64,000 nucleotides of DNA from Lysinibacillus sp. PLM2 (GCA_023168345.1 AP025689.1:1362001-1426000); one strand, 5' to 3'. Shown: positions 1 through 10,480, counted from the stretch's first letter. Translations and numbers: made by a program. Notes: a model not told the origin generated them from the letters alone.

Positions 1-146
1 AATGTACGTATTACAATGTTGAGTATCATGTGATTGGTGATCGCTACCAACTGGGACATGCTACTGGTAAACAAGCACGAGTCGCACTAGCTATTGTAGA
101 TAGTGGTTTCGCGAAAAAAATGTCTAGTCTACTCAACGAAAAATAA
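1..146 (+). CDS. ylxQ: YlxQ, L7Ae-family RNA-binding protein (C-terminal fragment)
   Basis: Only the last 48 codons are inside the window; the frame is open from base 3 to the TAA at 144-146. The tail (residues reading VIGDRYQLG, then [12 protein letters not shown] and GFAKKM) matches my recollection of the C-terminus of YlxQ, the small ribosomal-protein-L7Ae-like protein encoded just upstream of infB in Bacillales. L7Ae proteins bind kink-turn RNA. The stop is 14 nt before the infB start, consistent with the nusA-ylxR-ylxQ-infB operon. The start and the N-terminal half lie outside the window. Confidence 0.85.
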   Translation, partial: CTYYNVEYHVIGDRYQLGHATGKQARVALAIVDSGFAKKMSSLLNEK

Positions 147-160
147 TCGGGGGTGAGCTG

Positions 161-2464
161 ATGACCAAATTAAGAGTTCATGAATATGCAAAAAAAGTGA
201 ATAAATCGAGTAAAGAAGTCATTGAAGAGCTAAAAAAATTAAATATAAATGTTTCTAATCATATGTCTACGCTAACGAGTGATGCTGTGTCTCAATTAGA
301 TACTGTATTTAACCAACAAGGGAATACAGCTAAACAAAATACTTCATCACCAAAGCAGCAAGAAAGACAAACAAAACCTGTTTCTAATAGACAGGATCAA
401 CCAAAAAAAGAAACTAGAAAAGAAAATAAAATGCCTGAAAAAAACAACAATAATCGATCAGCTAATATAACACAAAACAATCAGAAACAATCACAAACAC
501 AAACACAAACACAAACACAAACACAAACACAAAGCAACGATAGAGCGAAAAATAAAAATCAAAAAAGCTTTAATCAAAATCAAGATAATAATCAAGGAAA
601 TAAAAAAGGTGGCTTTAATCAACGTAAAAAGCCGGGTATTCACGGTGGAAAGCGTCGTCATCCTAAAACGCATCAACCGTCACAGCCTATTACACCAAAA
701 GAGTTACCTGAAAAAATTACATTCTATGAATCACTAACAGTTGCAGAACTTGCAAAAAAATTACACAGAGAACCATCTGAGCTTATTAAAAAATTATTTA
801 TGCTTGGTGTAATGGCAACGATTAACCAAGATTTAGATAAAGATGCAATTGAATTAATTTGTGCAGATTATGGTGTCGAAGTAGAAGAAGAAGTTCGCAT
901 TGATAAAACAGACCTAGAAGTATACTTTGAGCAAGAAGAAGTAAACGAAGAAGAATTAGTAGAACGTCCACCTGTTGTAACAATTATGGGTCACGTTGAC
1001 CATGGTAAAACAACATTACTAGATTCAATCCGTAATACAAAAGTTACGGCTGGAGAAGCTGGTGGTATTACACAACATATTGGTGCATACCAAGTAAATA
1101 TTGATGGTAAAAAAATCACGTTTTTAGATACTCCTGGACACGCCGCGTTTACAACAATGCGTGCACGTGGAGCGAAAATTACTGACTTAGCGATTATTGT
1201 AGTTGCTGCTGACGATGGTGTAATGCCTCAAACAGTTGAAGCAATTAACCACGCGAAAGCTGCTGAAGTGCCAATTATCGTTGCAGTAAATAAAATGGAT
1301 AAACCATCTGCAAATCCTGACCGTGTAATGCAAGAACTAACGGAACATGGCTTAGTTCCAGAGGATTGGGGCGGCGATACAATCTTCGTACCTATCTCTG
1401 CATTAAAAGGTGAAGGTATCGATACATTATTAGAAATGATTTTATTAATTGCTGAAGTTGCTGAACTAAAAGCAAACCCTGATAAAAATGCAATTGGTAC
1501 TGTTATTGAAGCACAATTAGATAAAGGTCGCGGTTCAGTTGCAACCCTTCTAGTACAGGATGGTACATTACGTATAGGAGATCCTATCGTAGTTGGTCAT
1601 GCATATGGACGTGTACGTGCAATGGTAAACGATATGGGACGACGTGTAAAAGAAGCAGGACCTGCAACTCCAGTAGAAATTACAGGAATCAATGAAGTTC
1701 CACAAGCTGGTGATCGTTTCGTTGTATTCGAAGATGAAAAAACTGCCCGTCAAGTTGGGGAATCTCGTGCAATGACCGCTATCCAAGCGAATCGTTCTGA
1801 AAAACAACGCGTTACATTAGATAATTTATTCGAACAAATGAGCCAAGGTGATGTGAAAGAATTAAACATCATTGTTAAAGCGGATGTTCAAGGTACTGTT
1901 GAAGCAATGGTTGCCTCATTGATGAAAATTGATGTAGAAGGCGTAAATGTAAAAATCATCCATACAGGTGTAGGTGCGATTACAGAATCTGATATCACTC
2001 TTGCCGCAGCTTCCAATGCAATTGTAATTGGATTTAACGTACGTCCTGATGTTAATGCGAAACGTGCTGCAGAAGAAGAGGGCGTGGATATCCGTCTTCA
2101 TAGAATTATCTACAAAGTAATCGAAGAAATTGAATCTGCGATGAAAGGTATGCTTGATCCTGAATATGAAGAAAAAATCATCGGTCAAGCTGAAGTTCGA
2201 CAAACAATTAAAGTATCGAAAGTAGGTACGATTGCTGGATCTTATATAACTGAAGGAAAAGTTACTCGTGATTCTGGCGTACGTGTTATTCGTGATGGAA
2301 TTGTTGTATTTGAAGGAGAACTTGATTCATTAAAACGTTTCAAAGACGACGCGAAAGAAGTCGCTAAAGGTTACGAATGTGGTATCACAATTAAAAACTT
2401 CAACGATGTAAAAGAAGGCGATATTATTGAAGCCTTCGTAATGGAAGAAATTAAACGCACGTGA
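161..2464 (+). CDS. infB: Translation initiation factor IF-2
   Basis: IF-2 is the GTPase that brings fMet-tRNA to the 30S subunit and drives subunit joining. The 767-residue product has the IF2N fold at the N-terminus ([16 protein letters not shown]), a long Gln/Asn/Lys-rich linker at about residues 50-170, a second IF2N region at about 185-250, and a G domain with GHVDHGKT at 277-284, DTPGH at 323-327 and NKMD at 377-380. Domains II, III and the tRNA-binding C-domain follow. The ATG has a GGGGGTGAG ribosome binding site. The stop overlaps the ylxP start by 4 nt (GTGA). The linker contains a perfect hexanucleotide repeat, described separately. Length is usual for Bacillales IF-2. Confidence 0.98.
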   Translation: MTKLRVHEYAKKVNKSSKEVIEELKKLNINVSNHMSTLTSDAVSQLDTVFNQQGNTAKQNTSSPKQQERQTKPVSNRQDQPKKETRKENKMPEKNNNNRSANITQNNQKQSQTQTQTQTQTQTQSNDRAKNKNQKSFNQNQDNNQGNKKGGFNQRKKPGIHGGKRRHPKTHQPSQPITPKELPEKITFYESLTVAELAKKLHREPSELIKKLFMLGVMATINQDLDKDAIELICADYGVEVEEEVRIDKTDLEVYFEQEEVNEEELVERPPVVTIMGHVDHGKTTLLDSIRNTKVTAGEAGGITQHIGAYQVNIDGKKITFLDTPGHAAFTTMRARGAKITDLAIIVVAADDGVMPQTVEAINHAKAAEVPIIVAVNKMDKPSANPDRVMQELTEHGLVPEDWGGDTIFVPISALKGEGIDTLLEMILLIAEVAELKANPDKNAIGTVIEAQLDKGRGSVATLLVQDGTLRIGDPIVVGHAYGRVRAMVNDMGRRVKEAGPATPVEITGINEVPQAGDRFVVFEDEKTARQVGESRAMTAIQANRSEKQRVTLDNLFEQMSQGDVKELNIIVKADVQGTVEAMVASLMKIDVEGVNVKIIHTGVGAITESDITLAAASNAIVIGFNVRPDVNAKRAAEEEGVDIRLHRIIYKVIEEIESAMKGMLDPEYEEKIIGQAEVRQTIKVSKVGTIAGSYITEGKVTRDSGVRVIRDGIVVFEGELDSLKRFKDDAKEVAKGYECGITIKNFNDVKEGDIIEAFVMEEIKRT
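492..533 (+). repeat. CACAAA hexanucleotide tandem repeat inside infB
   Basis: Seven perfect copies of CACAAA run from 492 to 533 and encode an alternating Gln-Thr tract in the disordered linker of IF-2. Because the unit is six bases, copy-number changes would add or remove two residues without breaking the frame. Confidence 0.95.
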
Positions 2465-2739
2465 TCGTTTACGCAGAAGTTGAATTTATGATTCAAACTG
2501 CCCATTCGCTAAAGGAAAAACGTGCAGTTCTCCAACGAATGATTACTCGTACTAAACAGAAGTTTAACGTCTCAGTTGCTGAAATTGATCACCAAGATGT
2601 GTGGCAGCGTACAAGAATTGCTCTTGTTGCTGTCGCATCTTCAAAGTTAAGTGCAGAACGAGAAATCAACAATGCGCTGTCATATCTTCAATCAAATCCA
2701 GAGTGGGACCAACTAGATGTTTGGCGCGAATATTTATAA
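2461..2739 (+). CDS. ylxP: DUF503 family protein YlxP
   Basis: A 92-residue product of the DUF503 family, found between infB and rbfA across Firmicutes. Its molecular role is not firmly established, although the operon suggests a link to ribosome maturation. It starts at GTG 2461, overlapping the infB stop by 4 nt, which implies translational coupling. Family-like features are the N-terminal strand MIVYAEVEF, the segment [13 protein letters not shown] and the stretch [13 protein letters not shown]. Confidence 0.9.
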   Translation: MIVYAEVEFMIQTAHSLKEKRAVLQRMITRTKQKFNVSVAEIDHQDVWQRTRIALVAVASSKLSAEREINNALSYLQSNPEWDQLDVWREYL

Positions 2740-2791
2740 AGTTTTAGGGGATTAATAACCCTAACGAATAGTAGTTTAGGGGTGACAAAGT

Positions 2792-3133
2792 ATGTCATTA
2801 CGTGCAAATCGTATTGCAGAGCAAATGAAAAAGGAGCTTGGAGATATTATAGGTCGTAAAATAAAAGACCCACGCGTGGGCTTTGTTACTGTTACGGATG
2901 TACATGTAACAGGAGACCTTCAACAAGCAACAGTTTACATTACCTCTTTAGGAAATGAAAAAGAACGTCAAGAAACGTTAAATGCTTTAATGAAAGCAGC
3001 TGGGTTCATTCGAACAGAAATTGGTCATCGAATTCGCTTACGAAGAACTCCAGAAATAACGTTTGAGTACGATTCTTCTGTGGAATACGGTAATAAGATC
3101 GAACAATTATTGCGTAATTTAAATCAGCAATAA
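2792..3133 (+). CDS. rbfA: 30S ribosome-binding factor RbfA
   Basis: RbfA is a single KH-domain protein that binds the immature 30S subunit and helps mature the 5' end of 16S rRNA. The 113-residue product shows the family N-terminus ([17 protein letters not shown]), the motif [14 protein letters not shown] and the closing segment [13 protein letters not shown]. The ATG follows a GGGGTGA site, and a strong terminator about 55 nt downstream closes the nusA-infB operon. Confidence 0.96.
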   Translation: MSLRANRIAEQMKKELGDIIGRKIKDPRVGFVTVTDVHVTGDLQQATVYITSLGNEKERQETLNALMKAAGFIRTEIGHRIRLRRTPEITFEYDSSVEYGNKIEQLLRNLNQQ

Positions 3134-3187
3134 TGAAATACCTTTGTGATTTCACAAAGGGAAAAATGTATAAAAAACAATCAAAAG

Positions 3188-3223
3188 CCTGCAACTGCAT
3201 ATTCACATGCAGGCAGGTTTTTT
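3188..3223 (+). terminator. Rho-independent terminator after rbfA
   Basis: Arms CCTGC/GCAGG and TGCAT/ATGCA form a bulged stem followed by six T. A second perfect 9-bp hairpin (CCTTTGTGA/TCACAAAGG, 3141-3160) lies just upstream. Confidence 0.8.
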
Positions 3224-3420
3224 AGTTTCAAAATTTGTAACAATAGCCTTGAAAAGGGACAATCACTAGCTTTTTGTTTCTTTTAAGTTCAAGATGGATA
3301 TAAGTTTCGATTGAGCGTGATAAAAAATCTACTAGTAGTATCGAAATTCTAAGCTCTCTAAGAAACATCCCAAATAAAAAGGTAGTATAAAAACATAATT
3401 TAAAACATGGAGGTTATCCA

Positions 3421-4338
3421 ATGAATGGCATCCTTCCATTATGGAAAGAGCGCGGTATGACGAGTCATGACTGCGTAATGAAATTACGAAGAATATTAAA
3501 AACAAAAAAAGTCGGTCATACTGGTACTTTAGATCCTGGTGTGGAAGGAGTACTCCCAATCTGCATTGGGCAGGCCACACGTATTGCTGAGTACTTAACA
3601 GATTCGGGAAAAGAATATGAAGCTGTTGTCTCAATTGGTTTTACCACAACTACTGAAGATGCGGAAGGAGAAATTGTTGAACAGGATTCTTCGTTTAAAA
3701 CAATATCTCGGGACAACCTTCAAAAAGCTTTAGAACAATTAACAGGCGAAATTGAGCAAACTCCACCCATGTATTCAGCGGTAAAAGTAAATGGAAAAAA
3801 ACTATATGAGTATGCTCGAAAAGGAGAAGTGGTCGAACGGCCGATTAGAAGAGTAACCATTTATTCTTTAGAGCTTTTAGAGGAAAGCAGCGTAAAAGAA
3901 TTTAAAGGGGAAGAAATCACTTTTAAAATTCGAATTGCTTGTAGTAAAGGTACTTATATTCGTACTCTAGCAGTTCAAATTGGAGAAATTTTAGGCTATC
4001 CTGCGCATATGGCTTCACTTGTTCGTACTAAATCGGGCACATTTACAAAAGAGCATTGTATTACATTGGAACAGGTTGAAAATGCAATGAATGAATCCAA
4101 GATGGAGGAAATTATTTATCCTGTAGAGTATGCTTTAACACAGTATCCATCAATTGAGCTCAACCAATCGAATGAAAAACAAATTTTAAATGGGCAAGTT
4201 CTTTCAATGGATGATTTATTAAAAGAACATGATAAAATAGTATTTGTGAAAAATAAAAAAGCTCTTGCAGTTTATATTCAACATCCTGAAAAACCAAATC
4301 TAATGAAGCCAGAGAAAATGTTCCCATTAGAGCAATAG
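3421..4338 (+). CDS. truB: tRNA pseudouridine(55) synthase TruB
   Basis: TruB isomerises uridine 55 of the T-loop of tRNAs. The 305-residue product has the family opening (LPLWKERGMTSHDCV) and the catalytic motif HTGTLDP with the nucleophilic Asp at residue 38. It also has the segment YSAVKVNGKKLYEYAR and the RIACSKGTYIRTLA motif, followed by a C-terminal extension. The ATG is preceded by GGAGG. A roughly 200-nt gap after the rbfA terminator suggests it has its own promoter. ribF follows after 13 nt and is probably cotranscribed. Confidence 0.97.
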   Translation: MNGILPLWKERGMTSHDCVMKLRRILKTKKVGHTGTLDPGVEGVLPICIGQATRIAEYLTDSGKEYEAVVSIGFTTTTEDAEGEIVEQDSSFKTISRDNLQKALEQLTGEIEQTPPMYSAVKVNGKKLYEYARKGEVVERPIRRVTIYSLELLEESSVKEFKGEEITFKIRIACSKGTYIRTLAVQIGEILGYPAHMASLVRTKSGTFTKEHCITLEQVENAMNESKMEEIIYPVEYALTQYPSIELNQSNEKQILNGQVLSMDDLLKEHDKIVFVKNKKALAVYIQHPEKPNLMKPEKMFPLEQ

Positions 4339-4351
4339 GAGGCCAAAGAAG

Positions 4352-5299
4352 ATGAATGTAATTCATTTGAAATATCCACACCAATTGAAAGAGGTTGACA
4401 CTTCAACTTCCTACTCATTGGCACTAGGATTTTTTGACGGTGTACATAGAGGGCATCAAGCCGTTATTAAAAATGCGATTGACAAATCAAAAGAGTTAAA
4501 TGCGAAAAGTGCTGTAATGACCTTTGATCCGCATCCTTCCATCGTATTAGGTGGGCGAAAGGAGAAGGTGTTTTACATAACGCCCCTTCAACAAAAGATT
4601 AATATTTTGAAAGATATTGGTGTTGATACTGTATTTGTTGTGCAGTTCACTTCTGATTTTGCAAAATTGTCACCAGAAGATTTTATTAAATATTTTATTC
4701 GTGATTTGAATGTTGTTCATGTAACAGCAGGGTTTGATTTTACATTTGGTTCTTTCGGAAAAGGAAATATGGCGACGATGGAATCTTTAAGCAACGGAGA
4801 TTATGGTGTAACTGTAATTGATAAATTAACAGATGATGCAGAAAAAATAAGCTCCACGAGAATACGTAAGAGCTTACAAACTGGGGAAATGGAAGAGGTT
4901 CATCAATTATTAGGCCGCCCGTTCGAAGTGCCTGGGCTTGTTGTACATGGAGATAAGCGTGGTCGTACAATCGGATTCCCAACAGCAAACATCCAATCTG
5001 CTGAAGGAAGCTTTATCCCAGCAGTTGGTGTATATGCCGTAAGAATTTTAGTACAAAATAGATGGCATGATGGTGTATGTAATGTTGGATATAAACCAAC
5101 CTTTAAAAACCCAGAGGATAAACAATTATCCATCGAAGTTCATATATTAGATTTTGATAAAAATATTTATGGTGAAGAAGTTGTCGTTGGATGGTATAAA
5201 AGAATTCGAAATGAGAAAAAATTTGATGGAATCGATTCATTAAAGGCTCAAATTGAAAAAGATAAACAAGAGGCCATTCGTTATTTTCAAAATCTTTAA
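4352..5299 (+). CDS. ribF: Bifunctional riboflavin kinase/FAD synthetase
   Basis: RibF phosphorylates riboflavin to FMN and adenylylates FMN to FAD. The 315-residue product has an N-terminal FMN adenylyltransferase domain (GFFDGVHRGH at 26-35, then TFDPHP) and a C-terminal riboflavin kinase domain (GDKRGRTIGFPTAN at 200-213, and GVCNVGYKPTF). AGGAGG lies a few bases before the ATG. The truB-ribF-rpsO order is conserved in Bacillales. No FMN riboswitch fits in the 13-nt gap upstream. Confidence 0.97.
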   Translation: MNVIHLKYPHQLKEVDTSTSYSLALGFFDGVHRGHQAVIKNAIDKSKELNAKSAVMTFDPHPSIVLGGRKEKVFYITPLQQKINILKDIGVDTVFVVQFTSDFAKLSPEDFIKYFIRDLNVVHVTAGFDFTFGSFGKGNMATMESLSNGDYGVTVIDKLTDDAEKISSTRIRKSLQTGEMEEVHQLLGRPFEVPGLVVHGDKRGRTIGFPTANIQSAEGSFIPAVGVYAVRILVQNRWHDGVCNVGYKPTFKNPEDKQLSIEVHILDFDKNIYGEEVVVGWYKRIRNEKKFDGIDSLKAQIEKDKQEAIRYFQNL

Positions 5300-5322
5300 T
5301 GAAGGTCATTAAATTGAATATC

Positions 5323-5352
5323 TTGCTTTTAGATTTCAAAGTATGTTACTAT
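5323..5352 (+). promoter_or_regulatory. Candidate sigma-A promoter for rpsO
   Basis: TTGCTT at 5323-5328 and TACTAT at 5347-5352 are separated by 18 bp, just after the ribF stop. Confidence 0.5.
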
Positions 5353-5359
5353 TCATAAG

Positions 5360-5455
5360 TGCACTTAGTGCGCTAGCCTCAGCTCGGCTTTACGATTCTC
5401 CAACGACTGCTGTGCTGCTGGTGTAAAAAAATTTAATTTAGGAGGTCCATTTATT
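5360..5455 (+). promoter_or_regulatory. rpsO 5' leader, probable S15 autoregulatory RNA
   Basis: About 95 nt of GC-richer, helix-prone sequence separates the candidate promoter from the rpsO ribosome binding site, including a small hairpin AGCC/GGCT near 5376-5390. S15 is known to repress its own mRNA through 5' leader structures in Bacillales. Assignment to that class is inferred from position and local structure only. Confidence 0.4.
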
Positions 5456-5725
5456 ATGGCAATTACAAAAGAACGCAAAAATGAAATTATCGCTGAGTAC
5501 CGTACTCACGAAGGAGATACTGGTTCTCCAGAAGTGCAAATCGCAGTTTTAACTGAAGAAATCAATGCACTTAACGAACACTTACGTACACACAAAAAAG
5601 ATTTCCACTCTGAACGTGGTCTTCTTAAAAAAGTAGGTCGTCGTCGTCACTTATTAAGATACTTACGTGATACTGACGTTCAACGTTACCGTGAGTTAAT
5701 CCAAAAATTAGGTTTACGTCGATAA
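5456..5725 (+). CDS. rpsO: Small ribosomal subunit protein uS15
   Basis: uS15 is a primary 16S rRNA-binding protein that nucleates the platform of the 30S subunit. The 89-residue product has the standard length and typical motifs: [13 protein letters not shown] near the N-terminus, [18 protein letters not shown] in the middle and [10 protein letters not shown]. The ATG has a strong AGGAGG site. It is followed by a structured intergenic region and a strong terminator. Confidence 0.99.
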   Translation: MAITKERKNEIIAEYRTHEGDTGSPEVQIAVLTEEINALNEHLRTHKKDFHSERGLLKKVGRRRHLLRYLRDTDVQRYRELIQKLGLRR

Positions 5726-5730
5726 TAAAG

Positions 5731-5844
5731 CTTAAGACGTTTTCATTTGCTTATTAGGTTTTAAATTTGTTCAATCCAAAATTGTTATGAACAATATTTT
5801 TGCGATTGGCGAGATTAGACAATCCTGCAAACTAAACGTCTAAG
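5731..5844 (+). other. Structured RNA region between rpsO and its terminator
   Basis: The sequence just after the rpsO stop (5731-5742) can pair with 5834-5844 in an 11-bp helix with one bulged A. A second 5-bp helix (TTTGC 5746-5750 / GCAAA 5827-5831) continues it inward, and a TTGTTC/GAACAA hairpin lies inside. The roughly 114-nt element ends 10 nt before the terminator stem. It could be a 3' UTR element, a processed small RNA or a processing site. None of these is shown. Confidence 0.4.
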
Positions 5845-5854
5845 TAGTATATGA

Positions 5855-5878
5855 AAAGCGGGAATTTTCCCGCTTTTT
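5855..5878 (+). terminator. Rho-independent terminator after rpsO
   Basis: A 10-bp stem (AAAGCGGGAA/TTCCCGCTTT) with a 2-nt loop is followed by further T residues. Confidence 0.9.
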
Positions 5879-6046
5879 ATTTATGTAAACGATATTTTGA
5901 AAAATTAAAATAAAGTTAATTTTTAATGGAATTCTTAAAATTTTGTATAAACTATATTTATAAATAACGCTTTATAAAAATAAATACTAAAATTTAACGG
6001 AAAAAACAGTTTTTTATTGAAAATATTTAGCATAGGAAAAACTTTT

Positions 6047-6075
6047 TTGATACACTTACTATGGTGTGGTATATA
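6047..6075 (+). promoter_or_regulatory. Sigma-A-type promoter for pnp
   Basis: TTGATA (6047-6052), a 17-bp spacer and TATATA (6070-6075) lie about 40 nt before the pnp start. The rest of the 390-nt rpsO-pnp gap, after the terminator, is AT-rich and I see nothing else in it. Confidence 0.65.
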
Positions 6076-6114
6076 AATTGTTACGTCGTGTTTTATTAGA
6101 AAGGGGTTCACTCA

Positions 6115-8232
6115 ATGACCGAAAAAAAAGTTTATACTTATGAATGGGCTGGCCGTCCATTAGTAATTGAAGTTGGCCAACTTGCAAAACAAGCAAATGG
6201 TGCAGCTTTAGTTCGTTACGGTGAGTCTGCTGTTCTTGCAACAGCTACAATGTCTAAACAACCAAAAGCATTAGACTTCTTCCCGTTAACAGTTAACTAT
6301 GAAGAACGTTTATACGCAGCAGGTAAAATTCCTGGTGGTTTCATCAAACGTGAAGGGAGACCTTCAGAACACGCAATCTTAGTATCACGTTTAATTGACC
6401 GTCCAATCCGACCAATGTTCCCAGATGGCTTCCGTAATGAAGTACAAGTTATTTCTATGGTTATGTCATCTGATCCAAACGGTCCAACTGATATGGCAGC
6501 AATGATTGGTTCATCTTTAGCGTTATCCATTTCAGATATTCCATTTAACGGACCAATCGCAGGTGTTCATGTTGGGTATGTGGATGGTGAATTTATCATT
6601 AATCCAACTGTTGAACAAGTTGAAAGAAGTACTGTTCACTTATCAGTAGCGGGTAACAAGGATGCGATCAACATGGTAGAAGCAGGGGCATTAGAAGTAC
6701 CTGAAGAAATTATGTTAGAAGCAATCATGTTCGGTCATGAAGAAATTAAAAAATTAATTGCCTTCCAAGAACAAATCGTTGCTGAAGTTGGAAAAGAAAA
6801 AATCGAAGTTGAGTTATTTGAGATTAACAAAGAAATTGAAGCACAAATAAAGGCTGCATGTGAAGAAGATATGAATGCAGCGATTCAAACTGTTGAAAAG
6901 CATGCTCGTGAAGATGCGATCTCTGCCGTGAAAGAGCGTGTAATTGCAAGCTACGAAGAACAAGAAGCAGATGAAGAGACGTTAAAACAAGTTAAAACGA
7001 TATTAGATAAAATGGTGAAAGAAGAAGTACGCCGTTTAATCACTGAAGAGAAGGTTCGCCCTGATGGACGTAAATTGGATGAAATCCGTCCTTTATCTTC
7101 TGAAGTAGGCCTACTACAACGTGCTCATGGTTCAGGGTTATTTACTCGTGGACAAACTCAAGCATTATCAATTTGTACTTTAGGACCATTAGGAGATGTA
7201 CAAATTATTGATGGTCTTGGTTTAGAGGAGTCTAAACGTTTTATGCACCACTATAACTTCCCTCAATTCTCTGTAGGGGAAACTGGTCCAATGCGCGGTC
7301 CTGGTCGTCGTGAGATTGGTCATGGTGCGCTAGGTGAACGTGCGTTACTTGCTGTTATTCCTGATGAAAAAGACTTCCCATATGCAATCCGTTGTGTATC
7401 TGAAGTTTTAGAATCAAATGGTTCAACTTCTCAAGCATCTATCTGTGCTTCGACACTTGCAATGATGGACGCAGGTGTTCCTATTAAAGCACCTGTTGCA
7501 GGTATTGCGATGGGTCTTGTGAAAAAAGGTGAACATTATTCAATTTTAACGGATATTCAAGGTATGGAAGATCACCTTGGCGATATGGACTTTAAAGTGG
7601 CAGGTACAGCAAAAGGTGTTACTGCACTTCAAATGGATATAAAAATTGATGGTTTATCACGTAATATTTTAGAGGAGGCATTACAACAAGCAAAAGCTGG
7701 TCGTATGATCATTTTAGAATCTATGCTTTCAACGCTTGCAGAGCCTCGTCAACATTTATCAACATACGCACCAAAAATTGAAGTGATTCGTATTAATCCA
7801 GATAAAATCCGTGATGTAATTGGTTCTGGTGGTAAAACAATCAACAAAATTATCGATGAAACTGGCGTAAAAATTGATACAGAACAAGACGGTACAATTT
7901 ACATTTCATCACCTAATGAAGAAATGAACAAACGTGCAAAAGAAATTATCGAATCTATCGTTCGTGAAGCAAAAGTTGGCGAATACTATATGGCAACTGT
8001 AAGACGAATCGAAAAATTTGGTGCTTTCTGTGAAATCTTCCCTGGTAAAGATGGACTGTTACACATTTCTGAAATCCAAGAAGAACGTACCAATAAAGTA
8101 GAAGACGTATTAAAACTTGGCGATCAATTATTAGTGAAATGTATCGAAATTGACAACCAAGGTCGTGTTAACCTTTCACGCAAAGTTGTAATAAAAGAAG
8201 AAAAAGAACGCGCTGAACAAGCACAGCAATAG
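6115..8232 (+). CDS. pnp: Polyribonucleotide nucleotidyltransferase (PNPase)
   Basis: PNPase degrades RNA 3' to 5' by phosphorolysis and is part of the RNA turnover machinery together with RNase Y and the RNase J proteins encoded further along this window. The 705-residue product contains two RNase PH domains, the second with [26 protein letters not shown] and the [23 protein letters not shown] segment. It also has a KH domain centred on VIGSGGKTI (about residue 570) and an S1 domain from about residue 622. The ATG follows AAAGGGG. B. subtilis has ylxY after pnp; here an inverted ABC transporter occupies that place. Confidence 0.98.
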   Translation: MTEKKVYTYEWAGRPLVIEVGQLAKQANGAALVRYGESAVLATATMSKQPKALDFFPLTVNYEERLYAAGKIPGGFIKREGRPSEHAILVSRLIDRPIRPMFPDGFRNEVQVISMVMSSDPNGPTDMAAMIGSSLALSISDIPFNGPIAGVHVGYVDGEFIINPTVEQVERSTVHLSVAGNKDAINMVEAGALEVPEEIMLEAIMFGHEEIKKLIAFQEQIVAEVGKEKIEVELFEINKEIEAQIKAACEEDMNAAIQTVEKHAREDAISAVKERVIASYEEQEADEETLKQVKTILDKMVKEEVRRLITEEKVRPDGRKLDEIRPLSSEVGLLQRAHGSGLFTRGQTQALSICTLGPLGDVQIIDGLGLEESKRFMHHYNFPQFSVGETGPMRGPGRREIGHGALGERALLAVIPDEKDFPYAIRCVSEVLESNGSTSQASICASTLAMMDAGVPIKAPVAGIAMGLVKKGEHYSILTDIQGMEDHLGDMDFKVAGTAKGVTALQMDIKIDGLSRNILEEALQQAKAGRMIILESMLSTLAEPRQHLSTYAPKIEVIRINPDKIRDVIGSGGKTINKIIDETGVKIDTEQDGTIYISSPNEEMNKRAKEIIESIVREAKVGEYYMATVRRIEKFGAFCEIFPGKDGLLHISEIQEERTNKVEDVLKLGDQLLVKCIEIDNQGRVNLSRKVVIKEEKERAEQAQQ

Positions 8233-8245
8233 TTTTGAATAATGC

Positions 8246-8283
8246 TGCTAGGCACTGTGTAGAGTTTTTACAGGTGCCAGGCA
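8246..8283. repeat. Pair of short GGCAC/GTGCC palindrome-like motifs
   Basis: TGCTAGGCACTGTG and AGGTGCCAGGCA lie about 12 nt apart, just downstream of pnp. They resemble the perfect 13-bp palindrome at 34580-34592 and the left arm of the dapA terminator at 17771-17781. They may be members of a dispersed short intergenic repeat. No terminator-grade stem with a T-run was found here. Confidence 0.4.
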
Positions 8284-8479
8284 TTTATAAAAAATTGAAG
8301 AAAAACGCAAGCAGGAAATGAAGTATTTCGTTTTCTGTTTTTTATTTTCTTAGGAACATATTATCTATGTGGCTGAAAGGCAGAAAAATATTAGTTAAAT
8401 CATTTTTAATTTAGAACATGAAAAAAGAGATGAAGAGTAACTCTCCACCCCGATTTTTTGGTTGGTAGACCAGCATATT

Positions 8480-9763
8480 TTATAGTTCTTGACGAAGTGC
8501 CTGAATAACTTCAATTCTAGTTGCTTTTCTAGCAGGTCTAAAGCCTGATAAAATCGCAACGAATATACTAATGCAGGCAGCTGTAACGACAAGTCCAATT
8601 GGAATTGACGAAAATGTTATTTCGCTTGTTAGTATATTTTCATCGGATAAAGCAAAAGAAACGATATAAGGTAAAAGAGCATTAATTATAAAGCTAATTC
8701 CATAAGATAGAACGACTGCAAGGAAGGTACCTATAATCCCAATCATCGCACTTTCCATTAAGAAAAGTCGTTGAATAATTGATGGGGAAGCACCAATCGC
8801 TTTTAGTACACCAATCTCACGTGTTCTTTCAGTTACTGCCATAGTCATTGTATTAAAAATCCCGATTGATGCAATTAAAATTGAAATTGTCCCTATAAAT
8901 ATAAGACCGATTTTAAAAATAAGGAAAAATAAATCAATTTCTTTAATTTGTTCAATTGGCGAATAAACAGGATAATTATTTTCTTTCAATGTATCTAACA
9001 CGGGCATTACATTTTCAAGTGAATCAACATAGATCGTTGTTGAAGGATAGGCGATTATATTAGGCTGCTCCACCAATAACTCATCACTAAAAAGAATACT
9101 ATTATCTATTTGGAAATCATAATCGGGTGTTTTTAAAATGCCGACAATTGTAAAGGTAGTAGGCTCTAAATATTCGTATGTCTCTTCATCTGAAAATTGT
9201 AGCTGGATCTTTTTGTTTAAAATTTCTCCTTTATAGCCTTCCTCTGATCCGTCATACCAAGAACCTTCTTCTGTCGCTTCTTTAGATTTTTGCTCTATTA
9301 TTTTTCTATCTACTTCGTTTAGTAATTGCTGTGCAAAATGGTATCCAACAACGATTTCATTTGCGTTTTCTGGAAGACGCCCTTTACTTAAAGTAGTCGG
9401 TAGTTTTGCTTGTGCTTCCATATCAACCATCGTTCCAATAGATTCAGCTTCACGATCTTCAAATGTAGAGCGAATAGAACCACTAATTTCTTGTCTGTTT
9501 AATACAACATTTACATGATCGATATTTTGTATAAATTTTTCATCTTCATCCGTTAAGGGCTCCTCACCCCAAAGAGAAATTTCCGTTACAGACTCTTGAT
9601 TTAAAATTTCACCTTTAACTGTCTCTTGTATACCAAAGCCTACCGAAGCAAGTATGATGAGAAATGCACAGCCCATCATAGCAGCAAGAATCGTCATCGT
9701 CACTCGAAGTTTATTTTTTCTCATATGTTGAAATACGAATGAAAGTTGGTCTTTAAATAACAT
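8480..9763 (-). CDS. MacB/FtsX-type ABC transporter permease
   Basis: A 427-residue membrane protein with one N-terminal transmembrane segment (about residues 17-42), a large extracytoplasmic domain of roughly 230 residues and three C-terminal transmembrane segments. The FtsX-domain signature VTERTREIGVLKAIGAS lies between the C-terminal helices. This MacB-like layout is typical of mechanotransmission or lipoprotein/peptide exporters. The start overlaps the end of the upstream ATPase gene by 11 bp, so the two form one transporter. It is antisense to the surrounding housekeeping genes and occupies the ylxY position. The substrate cannot be deduced. Confidence 0.88.
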   Translation of the reverse strand: MLFKDQLSFVFQHMRKNKLRVTMTILAAMMGCAFLIILASVGFGIQETVKGEILNQESVTEISLWGEEPLTDEDEKFIQNIDHVNVVLNRQEISGSIRSTFEDREAESIGTMVDMEAQAKLPTTLSKGRLPENANEIVVGYHFAQQLLNEVDRKIIEQKSKEATEEGSWYDGSEEGYKGEILNKKIQLQFSDEETYEYLEPTTFTIVGILKTPDYDFQIDNSILFSDELLVEQPNIIAYPSTTIYVDSLENVMPVLDTLKENNYPVYSPIEQIKEIDLFFLIFKIGLIFIGTISILIASIGIFNTMTMAVTERTREIGVLKAIGASPSIIQRLFLMESAMIGIIGTFLAVVLSYGISFIINALLPYIVSFALSDENILTSEITFSSIPIGLVVTAACISIFVAILSGFRPARKATRIEVIQALRQEL

Positions 9764-10448
9764 AGTTTTTCTCTCCTAACAACAGGCCATCATGCATACG
9801 AAGTTTTCTATGGGCAATTTGTGCCACTTCCTCATCATGGGTAATAATCATAAATGTGATATTTTCTGTTTTATTTAATTTTAGTATTAGTTCAAGTATT
9901 TCTTTTTCAGTATTTGAGTCAAGGCTACCTGTCGGCTCATCCGCTAAAATAATAGGTGGATTTGTTATCATGGCTCTTGCAATCGAAACACGTTGCTGCT
10001 GCCCTCCTGATAATTCATTAGGATAATGATCTGCAAATTCTAATAATCCTACTTTTGATAAAATTTTATCAGTCATAATTTTACGAATAGGTGCTTGTAT
10101 CCCTTTAATTTTTAGGGGTAGCTCTATATTTTCAAATACGTTTTGGTTCGGGAGTAACTGAAAGTTTTGGAAGATAAAGCCGAAATGACTCAATCTGAAA
10201 GCAGCACTTTGCTTTTCTGTAAATTTTGCAATTTCAGTGTTATTCACTTTAATGGAACCTGAATCAGGTTTCATGAATCCGGCAATGACTTGTAACAAAG
10301 TAGATTTACCAGAACCACTCTTACCTACAATAGAGACGATTTCTCCTTGTTGAATTTGAAAGTCTATGTCCTTTAGTACTTCAATTTTTTTCTCCTTTCC
10401 TTTTTTTCCGATTTTAAATGTGTGATTTAGTGATTGAACTTGTATCAT
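9753..10448 (-). CDS. ABC transporter ATP-binding protein (LolD/MacB-type)
   Basis: A 231-residue ABC ATPase with Walker [10 protein letters not shown] at 42-50, signature LSGGQQQR at 146-153, Walker B IILADEP at 166-172 and the H-loop segment ITHDEEVA. It groups by motif with LolD/MacB/YknY-type ATPases that partner FtsX-like permeases, as the adjacent gene confirms. The insertion [10 protein letters not shown] near residue 12 is slightly unusual. Direct repeats upstream suggest an activator-dependent promoter. Confidence 0.92.
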   Translation of the reverse strand: MIQVQSLNHTFKIGKKGKEKKIEVLKDIDFQIQQGEIVSIVGKSGSGKSTLLQVIAGFMKPDSGSIKVNNTEIAKFTEKQSAAFRLSHFGFIFQNFQLLPNQNVFENIELPLKIKGIQAPIRKIMTDKILSKVGLLEFADHYPNELSGGQQQRVSIARAMITNPPIILADEPTGSLDSNTEKEILELILKLNKTENITFMIITHDEEVAQIAHRKLRMHDGLLLGEKNYVI

Positions 10449-10480
10449 GTCCTCATTCCTTTGTTTCTTGATTAATTTTA

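Noticed and set aside
492..533. Possible CRISPR-like or origin repeat
   Set aside because: The units are only 6 bp with no spacers and lie inside a coding region.
491..676. Minus-strand frame opposite the CACAAA repeat in infB
   Set aside because: It is the antisense of the low-complexity infB linker, has no ribosome binding site and reads as a Leu/Cys repeat.
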